DNA of 64,000 bases. It comes from Sphingobium sp. EP60837 (GTDB taxonomy: Bacteria > Pseudomonadota > Alphaproteobacteria > Sphingomonadales > Sphingomonadaceae). Under the pieces are notes generated by a model. The model had not been told where the DNA came from. It saw nothing but the letters and a program-made list of their open reading frames with translations, and ran no database searches. The stretch's first letter is position 1. Each line of letters opens with the position of its first letter. The DNA lies in NCBI RefSeq assembly GCF_001658005.1, contig NZ_CP015986.1, forward strand, positions 2,047,501 to 2,111,500, written 5' to 3'. Positions 43,708 to 53,216 of this stretch are shown piece after piece. Both the position numbers and the translations under genes were made by a program.

Positions 43708-43859
43708 GTCGCTGAAGCGCGTCAGCGACGGCCTGCGTGGAGCACGGGCGGCGAGTGGATTGTCTCAGCGGGCTTTGGGTGTGCGGGTCGGACTACCGCA
43801 GAGCCATGTAGCGGCAAATAAAGAACGGGGTTGTCGATCTGCGACGGACCAGCCTTGTC

Positions 43860-44467
43860 GAATTGACAAGGGCGCTTGATCTCGAAATTCGATTAGTCTC
43901 ACGGCAGCTTTTGCCGGCTGTGAATGGGGTTGTATTCGAGGAAGCCGAAGCATCGCGGGAATCGCTGATGGTTGAGATGGCACGGCCTTATCTGGAGCGG
44001 ATTGCTTCGTTGAGCGGCAGGATCGAGACGCTGGAAAGGTCCTCCAGCAACGGCTGCCAGAACCCCAACAACTGCTCGACTATTGACCGTCCTCGGTACA
44101 GGTCACGTCATCGCTATGGCAATCGAAGCCTTTGCGCCTCCTATGGAGACATTCCGCCGCGGGAGAGGCTTTTCCGCCTGGCTTGGCCTTGTCCCTCTCC
44201 AGCGCTCGACCGGCGGCAAGAAGGTTCTGGGCAAGATATCGAATCGGGGCCGCGAAATATCCGCCGACTGCTGATTACCGGCCCGATGACTGTCATGCGC
44301 TGAGCTTCACGCAAAACTCTGCCGGAGTGATCGTGGCTGTTCCGCACGCGGGGGCGCAGGCCGCGAATGCTGGTCGCAATCGCCTTGGCTAATAAAATGG
44401 CACGGGCAGTACGGGCGATGCTGACCAAAGTGAGGATTACAGAAATCCGGTGGCTGTCGTGGCCTGA
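43860..44467 (+). pseudogene. Decayed IS110-family transposase
   Basis: Fragments in three frames match the C-terminal half of an IS110-type (DEDD) transposase: a helical lead MARPYLERIASLSGRIETLE, then MAIEAFAPPMETFRRGRGFS, AWLGLVPLQRSTGGKKVLGK, a frame change to NIRRLLITGPMTVMR, then RPRMLVAIALANKMARAVRA, and finally EDYRNPVAVVA with TGA at 44465-44467. The Ser-active-site end (W-L-G-L-x-P...STGGK) is present. No intact N-terminus is seen, so the element is dead. Confidence 0.7.
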
Positions 44468-44714
44468 TCAAACGATCGCGCCAGCAGTTCCGGGTGCGTC
44501 GGGCCTGTGAGAAGTTCGAGGGGCAGTAAGGGCATGCGATCGGTCAGACCCGGTTTGGAAAAGCATTCCGAGTCATTGGGCTTCGAGCCCGCAGAGTTGT
44601 TTTGCACCAGGCCTCGGCATCTCCATCATGGCCAGCGGTCATCAGACCGCAGAGCAGGCCTGATACGTGACTGCATCCGATCACACGCAGGCGCCGCTCA
44701 AATAACTCTTGGAC

Positions 44715-45558
44715 ATGGCGTTATTGAGCGTTATCCGGCGCTGGCATTTCCGCGATCATCTCTCGATCCGCGAGATTGCGCGGCGTACCGGGCTGTCACG
44801 CAATACGATCCGTAAATATCTACGATCAGGCACAGTGGAACTGCGGTTCAAAGTGCCCGAGCAGCCGAGCAAACTGGACTCGGTCGCGGAGCGAATCGGC
44901 GTGGCTGAAGCGGGAGATGGGCCGCACCCGCAAGCAGAAGCGGACGATGTAGCAGTTGCACGCCCGATCTGGTGAGCCTGGGTCCTACAGTCGCGTGGCG
45001 GCCTTGGCTCGGGACTGGCGCGACGCCCATAATCGCGCCTTCCGCATGCTGGGAGGCGTGCCGCGTCCGGGGAACTATGACAATATGCGCACCGCTGTTG
45101 ATAAGGTGGGGCGCGGGAAGGAGCGGAACGTCAATACGCGCTTCCTCACATGGTCAGCCATTATCTGTTCGAGGCCAAGTTCTGTAACCCGACAGCAGGC
45201 TAAAAAAAGGGCTAGGTCGAGAAGAATGTCAGGACGCGCGGCATCGCCTGTGACAACCCACGCCGCAGGCCGAGAGCCTCGATGATCGCAATCTATGGCT
45301 GGAGGCACGCTGCAAGGCGCTATGGCAGGACTCCCGCACGGAATCATACCGGCTTTGTCGCGGTGCCTGGGCCGATGAAGTGAAATGCCTGATGCCGATG
45401 AGCCGCTCCTTCGATGTCTTCGTGGAATATGGCAGACGGGGCTCGCCGACCTGCCTCGTCCATCTGGAGCGTAACCGGTACAGCGCGGCTTCCTTTGCCA
45501 ATCGGCCCGTCAGCCTTCGGGTCTATCCCGATCACTACCGGGTCGTCGCCGAAGGGCG
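44715..45558 (+). pseudogene. Decayed IS21-family transposase IstA
   Basis: Starts intact (MALLSVIRRWHFRDHLSIRE, IARRTGLSRNTIRKYLRSGT), which is the IstA helix-turn-helix. It then loses frame and has internal deletions: VAALARDWRDAHNRAFRMLG joins two distant parts of IstA, VDKVGRGKERNVNTRFLTW follows, and ESLDDRNLWLEARCKALWQD and CLMPMSRSFDVFVEYGRRGS appear in other frames. No istB is seen downstream, so this is a remnant. The last recognisable residues are FANRPVSLRVYPD. Confidence 0.7.
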
Positions 45559-45779
45559 GTCAAATGCGAGCATCAATGTATCATCGACCAATAGTTGGAA
45601 AAGGAGTGATCTTAAACCCAGCGGCGGACCACCATCGGTATCACCAAAGGGGCCACATCATCTCGGAATCAGGGGCAGGTTACCTCGGAAGCAGCGCCTT
45701 TGGCTACCATCAGTTTTGGACAGTGAATGTATCTACTTTTCCTTTGTTCCTATCGGCCAATCCGCTATCGCAGCCGGCC

Positions 45780-47405
45780 ATGCAGTCGAACCGGGCAAAT
45801 CCCTACCCAGACAAGAAAGCCGGCCTATGGCTGCTGCTGTTCATTCATTTTGATGCCTTTCGAGCCGATCCTCGCGCCTATTTGACGGCGATGTGGTGGC
45901 GTCTGAAACGTAAGAGGGTGCGTTCGCGCGCCCAGTTGGCGCGTTTGCTCGGGGCGTCGTCAAGAGGCTATGACATGTGGCTGCTGTTGGAGAAGGAGGC
46001 GATCTCCACCGACGAGAGTAGCAATCAGCGTCCGCGGATCCTGGCGCTGATCGACATGACGCGGGGGCAGGACAGGATACAGGAAACTTTGTCTAACCTG
46101 CAGGCGGAGGGTGTGCCTGCGCTGCTGATCGGTACGCCATATGTGCCGGATTTAACGGAAGCGGCTCGGCAAATCGATTGGAGCGAGAATCCTTGGCTGA
46201 TGCCCATCGTCGCGGGCGATCGGCTCGCGCGGGGGGCGGCGAGCACCTACCGCAAAGCCATTTCCGAGATGGAGATCGGGATCGCTTATGCAGATGATGA
46301 CCTGCTAACCGGCGCAGGGAAGCGCACAGATCCGCACTTCAAACCTGATTGGAACAGCGAATTATTCGGTCATTTCGATTATCTTTCGGGGGCCTGCGTC
46401 CTTCGGGTCTCTCGCGAAAATCTGGAAGCTCTTGCCGAAAGTGATGACTGGACGCGTCAACTTGTTATGCGGGCGGCAGGGCAGGGGACGCCACTGCATG
46501 TCAGCAAGATTCTGCATCATCGCCGAGCCCGCCCCGGTCCCAAATTGGCGGCAGCTCCGGTCATCCAGGGGCGTGATCTGCCGCCGCTTACTGTCATTGT
46601 ACCGACGCGGAATCGTGTTGAACTGCTGCAAACATGCCTGACCGGTCTCGTCGCCACTGATTATCCTGACATGGAAGTCATCATCGTTGATAACGACAGC
46701 GACGATCCGCAGACGCTCAAATTTCTGTCCAGCCTTGATCCTGCACGTCATCATGTCCTCCGGCATGCGGGCGCATTCAACTACTCGGCCATTAACAACC
46801 GTGCCGTGGCGGAGGCGCGTGGTCGGCTGTTGTGCTTGTTGAATAACGATATCGAGATAATCGAGCCGAATTGGCTGGCAACGATGGCTGTCCAGGCTTT
46901 GCGCCAGGACGTTGGCGCCGTGGGGGCCCGCTTGCTTTATCCCGACGGACGTATCCAGCATGCAGGGGTCGTAATCGGCATGGGCAACGCGGCGGGCCAT
47001 GCTCATCGGCTGCTTCAACCAGACGAAGAAGGTTATTTTCATCGCCATGCGTTGCCGCAATTCGTTTCGGCAGTGACGGCGGCCTGCCTTGTGGTGTTGC
47101 GCGACCGCTTTCTTGCCGTTGGTGGCTTGGATGAAACGAATTTTCCGGTCGCGTTCAACGATGTGGACCTGTGCATGCGGCTGAACCGGGGCGGATACCA
47201 GTCGCTCTTTGAGCCGCGTGCGACGCTCATACATCATGAATCCGTTTCTCGCGGGTTTGATCGTGATCCCGTCGGAGCGGCACGGCTTGCAAAGGAGCTG
47301 GACGCGCTCAAACGGCTATGGGGCACAGATGAGGTGGTGGATCCCTTTCATCATCCGGAGCTGAGCCGCGCGAGTGAACGCTTCGTCGTAAGGCTGGAAG
47401 CATGA
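45780..47405 (+). CDS. Glycosyltransferase, two-part, GT2 C-terminal domain
   Basis: The 541-residue product (if ATG 45780 is the start; the upstream frame is open into IS debris and no ribosome-binding site decides) has a GT2 domain at about residues 266-530: LPPLTVIVPTRNRVELLQTC, MEVIIVDNDSDDPQTLKFL and RLLCLLNNDIEIIEPNWLA, plus FNDVDLCMRLNRGGYQSLFE. The first 260 residues resemble the N-terminal region of O-antigen-type GT2 proteins (YADDDLLTGAGKRTDPHFKP). It likely adds a sugar during surface-glycan synthesis. It is coupled to the next gene by an ATGA overlap. Confidence 0.82.
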   Translation: MQSNRANPYPDKKAGLWLLLFIHFDAFRADPRAYLTAMWWRLKRKRVRSRAQLARLLGASSRGYDMWLLLEKEAISTDESSNQRPRILALIDMTRGQDRIQETLSNLQAEGVPALLIGTPYVPDLTEAARQIDWSENPWLMPIVAGDRLARGAASTYRKAISEMEIGIAYADDDLLTGAGKRTDPHFKPDWNSELFGHFDYLSGACVLRVSRENLEALAESDDWTRQLVMRAAGQGTPLHVSKILHHRRARPGPKLAAAPVIQGRDLPPLTVIVPTRNRVELLQTCLTGLVATDYPDMEVIIVDNDSDDPQTLKFLSSLDPARHHVLRHAGAFNYSAINNRAVAEARGRLLCLLNNDIEIIEPNWLATMAVQALRQDVGAVGARLLYPDGRIQHAGVVIGMGNAAGHAHRLLQPDEEGYFHRHALPQFVSAVTAACLVVLRDRFLAVGGLDETNFPVAFNDVDLCMRLNRGGYQSLFEPRATLIHHESVSRGFDRDPVGAARLAKELDALKRLWGTDEVVDPFHHPELSRASERFVVRLEA

Positions 47406-48235
47406 CAACGCGACCCGAAGAAACTCCTGACCGGCTCGCGTTGCCCCAGGTGACCTTGTGCGCCGTGACCTCGGTCAATGTGAAGGCGACGGTGCGCGCG
47501 CTGGAAGCAAGCCTGGCGCAGGCCGACTTTGCAGCCTGCAAACTGTTCACAGACGCGCCTTTACAACCCACTCATCCCGGCATCTCCGTCGTACCGATCC
47601 CACACATCCAATCCGCTGCTGCTTATTCGGACTTCCTGCTGTCACGGTTGGTTGATCATGTGGAGACTTCTCATTGCTTGGTGGCGCAGTGGGACGGTCA
47701 TGTAATCGACGCAGGGCGGTGGCGTCCCGAGTTCCTCGACTATGACTATATCGGGGCAAGTTGGCCGCAGTTCGACGATGGCTATGATGTCGGCAATGGC
47801 GGCTTCTCTCTGCGTAGCCGACGGCTGATGGAAGCGTGTCGGGTGTCCCAGTTTCTTGCCTCCCATCCCGAAGATATTGCCATCGGACGGGCCAATCGCA
47901 GCTGGCTGGAGGGAAGGGGCATGCATTTCGCCCCACGGGCACTCGCTGATCTGTTTGCTACCGAGCGGGCCGGGAAGCTGGAGACGAGCTTCGGTTATCA
48001 TGGTGTGTGGAATATGCCTCAAGCGGTAGGAATGAAGGCCTTTTGGCGGATTTACCGCGATCTTGATGACCGAGGCACCGTAAGACATGACTGGACCAGC
48101 ATATTGAAAGACGTAGGGCAAGGCCCGGGAGGTTATGGGCGAATGGCCCGACTGATGTTCGATCATGTGAAATACAAAATGGGAGGTTGGTCAGCAGCGA
48201 TGATCGGCCCTGCTCCACAGTCCCGAAAGGCTTGA
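47402..48235 (+). CDS. DUF5672-family protein
   Basis: The 277-residue protein contains LCAVTSVNVKATVRALEASL, LVAQWDGHVIDAGRWRPEFL, DYDYIGASWPQF and VGNGGFSLRSRRLMEA, segments shared by DUF5672 proteins, which are found in glycan clusters and are thought to be glycosyltransferase-like. No catalytic role is proven. It starts within the end of the GT2 gene and is six bases from the PhyH gene, so the three form an operon. Confidence 0.75.
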   Translation: MTTRPEETPDRLALPQVTLCAVTSVNVKATVRALEASLAQADFAACKLFTDAPLQPTHPGISVVPIPHIQSAAAYSDFLLSRLVDHVETSHCLVAQWDGHVIDAGRWRPEFLDYDYIGASWPQFDDGYDVGNGGFSLRSRRLMEACRVSQFLASHPEDIAIGRANRSWLEGRGMHFAPRALADLFATERAGKLETSFGYHGVWNMPQAVGMKAFWRIYRDLDDRGTVRHDWTSILKDVGQGPGGYGRMARLMFDHVKYKMGGWSAAMIGPAPQSRKA

Positions 48236-48241
48236 TACGCT

Positions 48242-49198
48242 GTGACTAATATTTTCCCTGGTTTGCCGCTGATCGAGTCGCCATTATTCCCCACGCTTAA
48301 GGCTTCTCAGGGGCTGAGCTCGGAAGAGCAGGAGATTGCCACCAGCCTCTATGAAAGGGGTTATGCGGTGTTCGATTTCCCGGACGCGGACCTTGATGCG
48401 CGGATTGACAGGATCAAGCGTAATCTGGCACCTCGCTATGGGATCAATTTCGACGATCCGCGAAACGACAAGACTCTGGGGGAACGCCGCATCCAAGATG
48501 CCTGGGTGTTTGATGAAGATGTCCATGCGATTGCCGCGAACCAGATGGTGCTGGATCTGCTGAGTAAACTCTATGGACGCCGCGCCTTTCCGTTCCAGAC
48601 ACTGAACTTCCCGGTCGGCACGCAGCAGGATGCCCATTCGGACTCGGTCCATTTTTCCAGTCTGCCGGAGCGCTTCATGTGCGGGGTGTGGTTGGCGATG
48701 GAAGATATCAGTGCTGATGCCGGGCCGCTATTCTACTATCCGGGTTCGCACCGCTGGCCGATCATGACGAATGCGCTGATCGGGCGACGTGGTTACGGGG
48801 GCGACCTTCATTCAGCGCAGGATCCATATGGCCCAGCCTGGCAGGCGTTGCGCGAGGCCTATGGTGCGAGGGAGGAAATCTTTCTCGCGCGCAAGGGGCA
48901 GGCGCTGATCTGGTGCGCGAACCTGCTGCATGGTGGCAGCCGCCAGGCGGATCCGCAGCTCACGCGCTGGTCGCAGGTGACGCATTATTATTTTGACGAC
49001 TGCATCTATTATACACCGGCTTTTTCCGATGAGGCGCTGGGTCGGTTACAACTGCGCGACCTTGTGGCGATCAGCGACGGGCAACCCCGGCCGAACGCCT
49101 ATTTGGGAGAGGTTTTGGAGAAACCAGCAACGCCGCCACAGACGCCCGGTCGTCGCCCATCTCTCCGGCGTCGCCTGCTGAAACGATTGCGCGGTTAA
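48242..49198 (+). CDS. Phytanoyl-CoA dioxygenase (PhyH)-family protein
   Basis: Iron(II)/2-oxoglutarate-type oxygenase; substrate unknown. The metal motif HxD is in FPVGTQQDAHSDSVHFSSLP, followed by MCGVWLAMEDISADAGPLFY and YPGSHRWPIMTNALIGRRGY. A likely distal histidine is in LIWCANLLHGGSRQADPQ. The GTG start at 48242 gives 318 residues. The C-terminus is basic (RRPSLRRRLLKRLRG). Its operon position between glycosyltransferase genes suggests hydroxylation of a sugar or lipid carrier, which is inference. Confidence 0.8.
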   Translation: MTNIFPGLPLIESPLFPTLKASQGLSSEEQEIATSLYERGYAVFDFPDADLDARIDRIKRNLAPRYGINFDDPRNDKTLGERRIQDAWVFDEDVHAIAANQMVLDLLSKLYGRRAFPFQTLNFPVGTQQDAHSDSVHFSSLPERFMCGVWLAMEDISADAGPLFYYPGSHRWPIMTNALIGRRGYGGDLHSAQDPYGPAWQALREAYGAREEIFLARKGQALIWCANLLHGGSRQADPQLTRWSQVTHYYFDDCIYYTPAFSDEALGRLQLRDLVAISDGQPRPNAYLGEVLEKPATPPQTPGRRPSLRRRLLKRLRG

Positions 49199-49365
49199 GT
49201 CTAGCTGCATTTTGAGCGGCAATTCTGGAATTGGCGGCAGTCAGGACTTTGGTAAGACAAGGCCTTTTCCTGGGCCAGGAAATCGGCAATGTTCCACGAT
49301 ATTTGATCCGGTTTCTGCTCGATGCGGTAATCGGAATGAAGTTATTCAAATTCAGGATTTGATGC

Positions 49366-52300
49366 GTGCGATTGGCAAGAAAATTCATCTACAAGATGAT
49401 GGTTGCGAGCAAAGCCAAGGGCTTTGATGCCAATTTTTATATATCTCACTATGATGATTTAAAAAGCATCAAAAGCAAAAGACAGGCATTGAGCCACTAT
49501 ATAAGACATGGGAAATCTGAAGGAAGGTTTCTTAATGAGAAAGAATATTTTGTTAATGCTTGGTCTTTGAAGAACGATATCCGTGATAATTTTGACATTT
49601 CAGCTTATAAATTCTATAATAAAGACTTGATTTCAAGATTTGAGACGGACGAGGAATTTTTTCACCATTATGTTCGACATGGTCGAAAGGAAGGAAGAAT
49701 TTCTCGATTTGCTGAAAATGAAAATGCTAATATCCAAATACCTGTCCAGGAAAAATGGAAGTCTATATTTTCTACCTCTGAATTTCTTGCGTGGTGCGGG
49801 GATGAGCTCGACGCTCTACCAACATCCCGGGAAGAGGCGCTGGAGGTTTTTTGCGCAGAGGGGATTGAAAACCTTTGGCCGATTAATTTCGAATACGCCT
49901 TTGACGTCCAATTCGTACGCGACAATGGCATTTTACCCGATCATGTACATAAGTCCGACGCGGATTTGTATAGGGCCTGGCTGACAGAAGGGTTTCCTGC
50001 GGGCGCTGCGCCCAACGAGCGAATTTTTCTCCTTTCCTATCTCGGGGGGCTGCCTTTCCCCCTTTCTTTCGATTGGCAGACTTTTGTCAAAAGATCGGGC
50101 TTGTCGCTAAAGACAACCCGAAGCCAGGCTTTGGTTGCTCTATTTAACCAGGCCGCGCGCAAGATCATCCGCAACGTCGATCTTATGGGGCAAGACGCAG
50201 TTTGGCTGCTGGATTGCATCGGCCGCCGTGCGCTGGCCCATGGAGAGCATCGCAAGGCGATCGCCTTGTTCGAGCAATCCATAGCGATCGCACCTGCGGC
50301 CGAGGCGCTGTGCCTTTTAGGCGATTCGCATCGTGAACTCGGCGGAACGGGCGAAGCCGCGGAAGCCTATACCGCTGCGATGAAAATCGGTCGGGCTCCA
50401 ATCTGGGCTTTTCTCCATGCCGTTTCGATCCATGCGTCTCGCAAGGAGTTTTCCGAGGCTTTTGACGTCCTGCGCAAAGCGCATCTCCTCTGGCGGCAGA
50501 AGGTGGAATTCGGTCGCAAACTTCACGAGGTCGTCCAGCTCTATTTCGACCATCAGAGCGCGCGAGCCCATGCGCTCTACCGCGAAACCACAGAGCAGGA
50601 CTCTGGCCTTGTTCAAAGGGAAGCTGTCGATGCGCTTCTCATCGACACATTAGATGAAATCCGGGCACTTTACTCGGAATTGGAGAGCCTTCCCGCGCCA
50701 ACAGGAGGAAATCCGGAAGGCTATGTGGCCATCCTCGCCAATGACGATTTGCGGCAGTGTACCCACTACCGCATTGAGCAAAAGGCTCTGCAGTTCAAAA
50801 GCGCCGGCATACCGGTCAAGATATTCTCCCATTCCGATGTTCAGGATTTTGTCGACAGCCTGGTCGGCGCGAGAGCTGCGATTTTTTACCGTGTTGCCGC
50901 TCTTCCGGTGATCCTGCGCGCCATTCTGCATGCGAACAGCATGGACCTCGATACCTATTATGAAATCGACGATCTGATTTTTGATGCCAGCTGCTATCCT
51001 GATCCTTTCTCTTCCTTTGAAGGTCAGGTTTCCGCAACCGAATATGCTGGGCTACAATTTGGTGTCCCGCTGTTCCGTTATGCCATGTCGATGTGCAAGG
51101 GCAGCATTGCCTCGACTCCCGCTCTGGCAGAACGGATGCAGGCGGTCACGGTTACCGATGCCAATATCCTCATCCGCAACGGCCTTGACGAACGCAGCAA
51201 TGCCGCCGTCACCATGGGTGCCTATCCGATCCGACATTCAAGCGGGCGGGTGCGCATCTTCTATGGATCGGGCACGAAAGCTCATAATGCCGACTTCAAT
51301 CGATTGGTTGCGCCGGCGCTTCTGGATCTCATGCAGCGTCACGCGCATGTTGACCTGGTAATCGTGGGGCATCTCAAACTGAAGCCGGAACTGAACGTTT
51401 TGGGCGACCGGATTACCACTTATTCGTTCATTCCTGACGTCACCGCTTATTGGTCGGTGCTCGCCAGCTGTGACATCAATCTTGCCGTGCTGGAGCCCGG
51501 CATCGTCGCCGACTGTAAGAGTGAGATCAAATGGCTGGAAGCGGCGGTGCTGCAGATTCCTTCTATCGTAAGTGGAACGAGAACCTATAGGGAAGTTATA
51601 GAGAATGGCGTTGATGGGCTCCTCGTAGATTCCCCAACGGAGTGGCATGCTGCTCTGCAGAAACTGATAACCGACCCGGAATTTCGCACAAAGGTCGGGG
51701 CGCAGGCTCGTCAGAAGGCTTTGCGAGCATATGATCTTGAAGTGGGGGCGAAGGCCCTTGAAACAGGATTTGGCGATCTTGGTCGGCATAAGCTTGCTAC
51801 CCGCAACGGCCGTCTCCGTGTTCTCATCTGCAATGTATTCTTTGCCCCCCAGAGCTATGGCGGTGCGACCAGGGTTGTGGAGGAAAATGTTCGGGACTTC
51901 AAAAAACAATACCCGGATTTAGAAATCGGCGTCTTCTGTTCGGAGGATGGTGCTACTCCGCCGGGCCGTCTCGCCATGGATTCAGAAGGCGGCACTCCAG
52001 TTTATCGCCTCTCAACGCCGCAGGAAGTCCATATGGATTGGAGGCCGTTCAACGAGGATCATGCGGAGCCATTTGAAAGGGTCCTGGATCATTTCAAACC
52101 CGATATCATACATTTTCACTGCATCCAGCGGCTGACAGCGACGATCGTCGAGGTGGCCTTGCGTCGCAAAATTCCTTACCTCGTCACCCTGCATGATGCT
52201 TGGTGGATATCCGACAATCAGTTTCTTGTGGACGAGGATGGCCTGCTGCAACTGCCGAGCACCGATGTCCTGACCGGCGCTGCCGGCGGCCGCGATCCTC

Positions 52301-53001
52301 TCCAATCTGTTACCCGACGCCAGCGTCTTGCATCGCTGCTTCAGAATTCAGAGGCAAATTTGAGCGTTTCTGTTCCTTTTGCCCAAATCTATTCTGAAGC
52401 CGGCATCACTGGTCTGCAGGTGGTTGAGAATGACGCCCCTGTTTTTGCAAAAGTAGAGCGTTTACTCCGGCAAGACGGCCGCGTAGCCCTGGGGCATGTA
52501 GGTGGCCGGTCTGCACATAAGGGTGCTTCGCTTATCGAAGCCACTTTGCGTCGCGGGAGTTACCGTAACCTGCACCTGACGATGATCGACGGCACATTGG
52601 GGGGCGGTCAGTCTATCGATACGATCTGGGGTACAACCCCGGTGACGCTGATGGCGCCCTTTCCGCAATCACAAGTCGGGACGCTTTATGGCCAACTCGA
52701 TGTGCTGCTCGCGCCATCGACTTGGCCGGAGAGCTTTGGCCTTGTCACGAGGGAAGCCCTTGGCAGCGGTTTGTGGGTGGTAGCCTCGAACTTGGGCGCT
52801 ATAGGCCAAGAGATCGAAGATGGCTGCAACGGCTATGTCATCGATGTTGCGACAACTCGAGATCTAATTAAAGTCTTAGAAAATATTGATAAAGACCCAA
52901 TGAAGTATAAAGAAAATTTGCGAGTTCAACAAATTCATCACCATAATAATAGAAAGCAGTTCGAGATATTGCATGATATATATTATAGATATAAACAATA
53001 G
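49366..53001 (+). CDS. Very large double glycosyltransferase (GT4-like tandem) with N-terminal repeats
   Basis: 1211 residues from GTG 49366 (AGGA eight bases upstream; ATG 49396 or 49399 possible). Residues 19-215 hold three divergent repeats of the FDANFYISHYDDL...YIRHGKSEGR type, common ahead of polymer glycosyltransferases. TPR-like helices lie at about 285-350 (HRKAIALFEQSIAIAPAAEA). A first GT-B domain spans about 450-800 (YVAILANDDLRQCTHYRIEQ; CDINLAVLEPGIVADCKSEI). A second begins near 815 (LRVLICNVFFAPQSYGGATR) and ends with WPESFGLVTREALGSGLWVV. The ends are strikingly AT-rich compared with the middle. Confidence 0.85.
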   Translation: MRLARKFIYKMMVASKAKGFDANFYISHYDDLKSIKSKRQALSHYIRHGKSEGRFLNEKEYFVNAWSLKNDIRDNFDISAYKFYNKDLISRFETDEEFFHHYVRHGRKEGRISRFAENENANIQIPVQEKWKSIFSTSEFLAWCGDELDALPTSREEALEVFCAEGIENLWPINFEYAFDVQFVRDNGILPDHVHKSDADLYRAWLTEGFPAGAAPNERIFLLSYLGGLPFPLSFDWQTFVKRSGLSLKTTRSQALVALFNQAARKIIRNVDLMGQDAVWLLDCIGRRALAHGEHRKAIALFEQSIAIAPAAEALCLLGDSHRELGGTGEAAEAYTAAMKIGRAPIWAFLHAVSIHASRKEFSEAFDVLRKAHLLWRQKVEFGRKLHEVVQLYFDHQSARAHALYRETTEQDSGLVQREAVDALLIDTLDEIRALYSELESLPAPTGGNPEGYVAILANDDLRQCTHYRIEQKALQFKSAGIPVKIFSHSDVQDFVDSLVGARAAIFYRVAALPVILRAILHANSMDLDTYYEIDDLIFDASCYPDPFSSFEGQVSATEYAGLQFGVPLFRYAMSMCKGSIASTPALAERMQAVTVTDANILIRNGLDERSNAAVTMGAYPIRHSSGRVRIFYGSGTKAHNADFNRLVAPALLDLMQRHAHVDLVIVGHLKLKPELNVLGDRITTYSFIPDVTAYWSVLASCDINLAVLEPGIVADCKSEIKWLEAAVLQIPSIVSGTRTYREVIENGVDGLLVDSPTEWHAALQKLITDPEFRTKVGAQARQKALRAYDLEVGAKALETGFGDLGRHKLATRNGRLRVLICNVFFAPQSYGGATRVVEENVRDFKKQYPDLEIGVFCSEDGATPPGRLAMDSEGGTPVYRLSTPQEVHMDWRPFNEDHAEPFERVLDHFKPDIIHFHCIQRLTATIVEVALRRKIPYLVTLHDAWWISDNQFLVDEDGLLQLPSTDVLTGAAGGRDPLQSVTRRQRLASLLQNSEANLSVSVPFAQIYSEAGITGLQVVENDAPVFAKVERLLRQDGRVALGHVGGRSAHKGASLIEATLRRGSYRNLHLTMIDGTLGGGQSIDTIWGTTPVTLMAPFPQSQVGTLYGQLDVLLAPSTWPESFGLVTREALGSGLWVVASNLGAIGQEIEDGCNGYVIDVATTRDLIKVLENIDKDPMKYKENLRVQQIHHHNNRKQFEILHDIYYRYKQ

Positions 53002-53216
53002 TAATTATTTTTATTATGATGTAATTATCTATAATAATCAACCACGGGGCGTTCGCCAACGACGATATGCCGACGTTGATGACTTTTAGCCGTCTGAAGC
53101 CTATTGTGGGTAGCCGTATGACGCAATAAGCCTGATTCGATAGATATAGAACTATTGACGAGTAAGTGGCCTTCGTGGGAGTAGGATAGGGTAAGCTTCG
53201 GAACGGACGCGATAAA
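53002..53216. other. AT-rich intergenic interval
   Basis: 215 bases between the large glycosyltransferase and the methyltransferase, starting with a very AT-rich stretch. I see no gene, promoter or clear terminator. Confidence 0.4.

Noticed and set aside
43863..44303. 146-codon frame as an intact gene
   Set aside because: Only parts of it match IS110 transposase, with neighbouring frames supplying the missing pieces; it is decayed.
45414..45779. Extending the GT2 gene upstream to 45414
   Set aside because: That part of the frame lies over the IS21 remnant and has IstA-derived sequence in another frame, so the extension is accidental.
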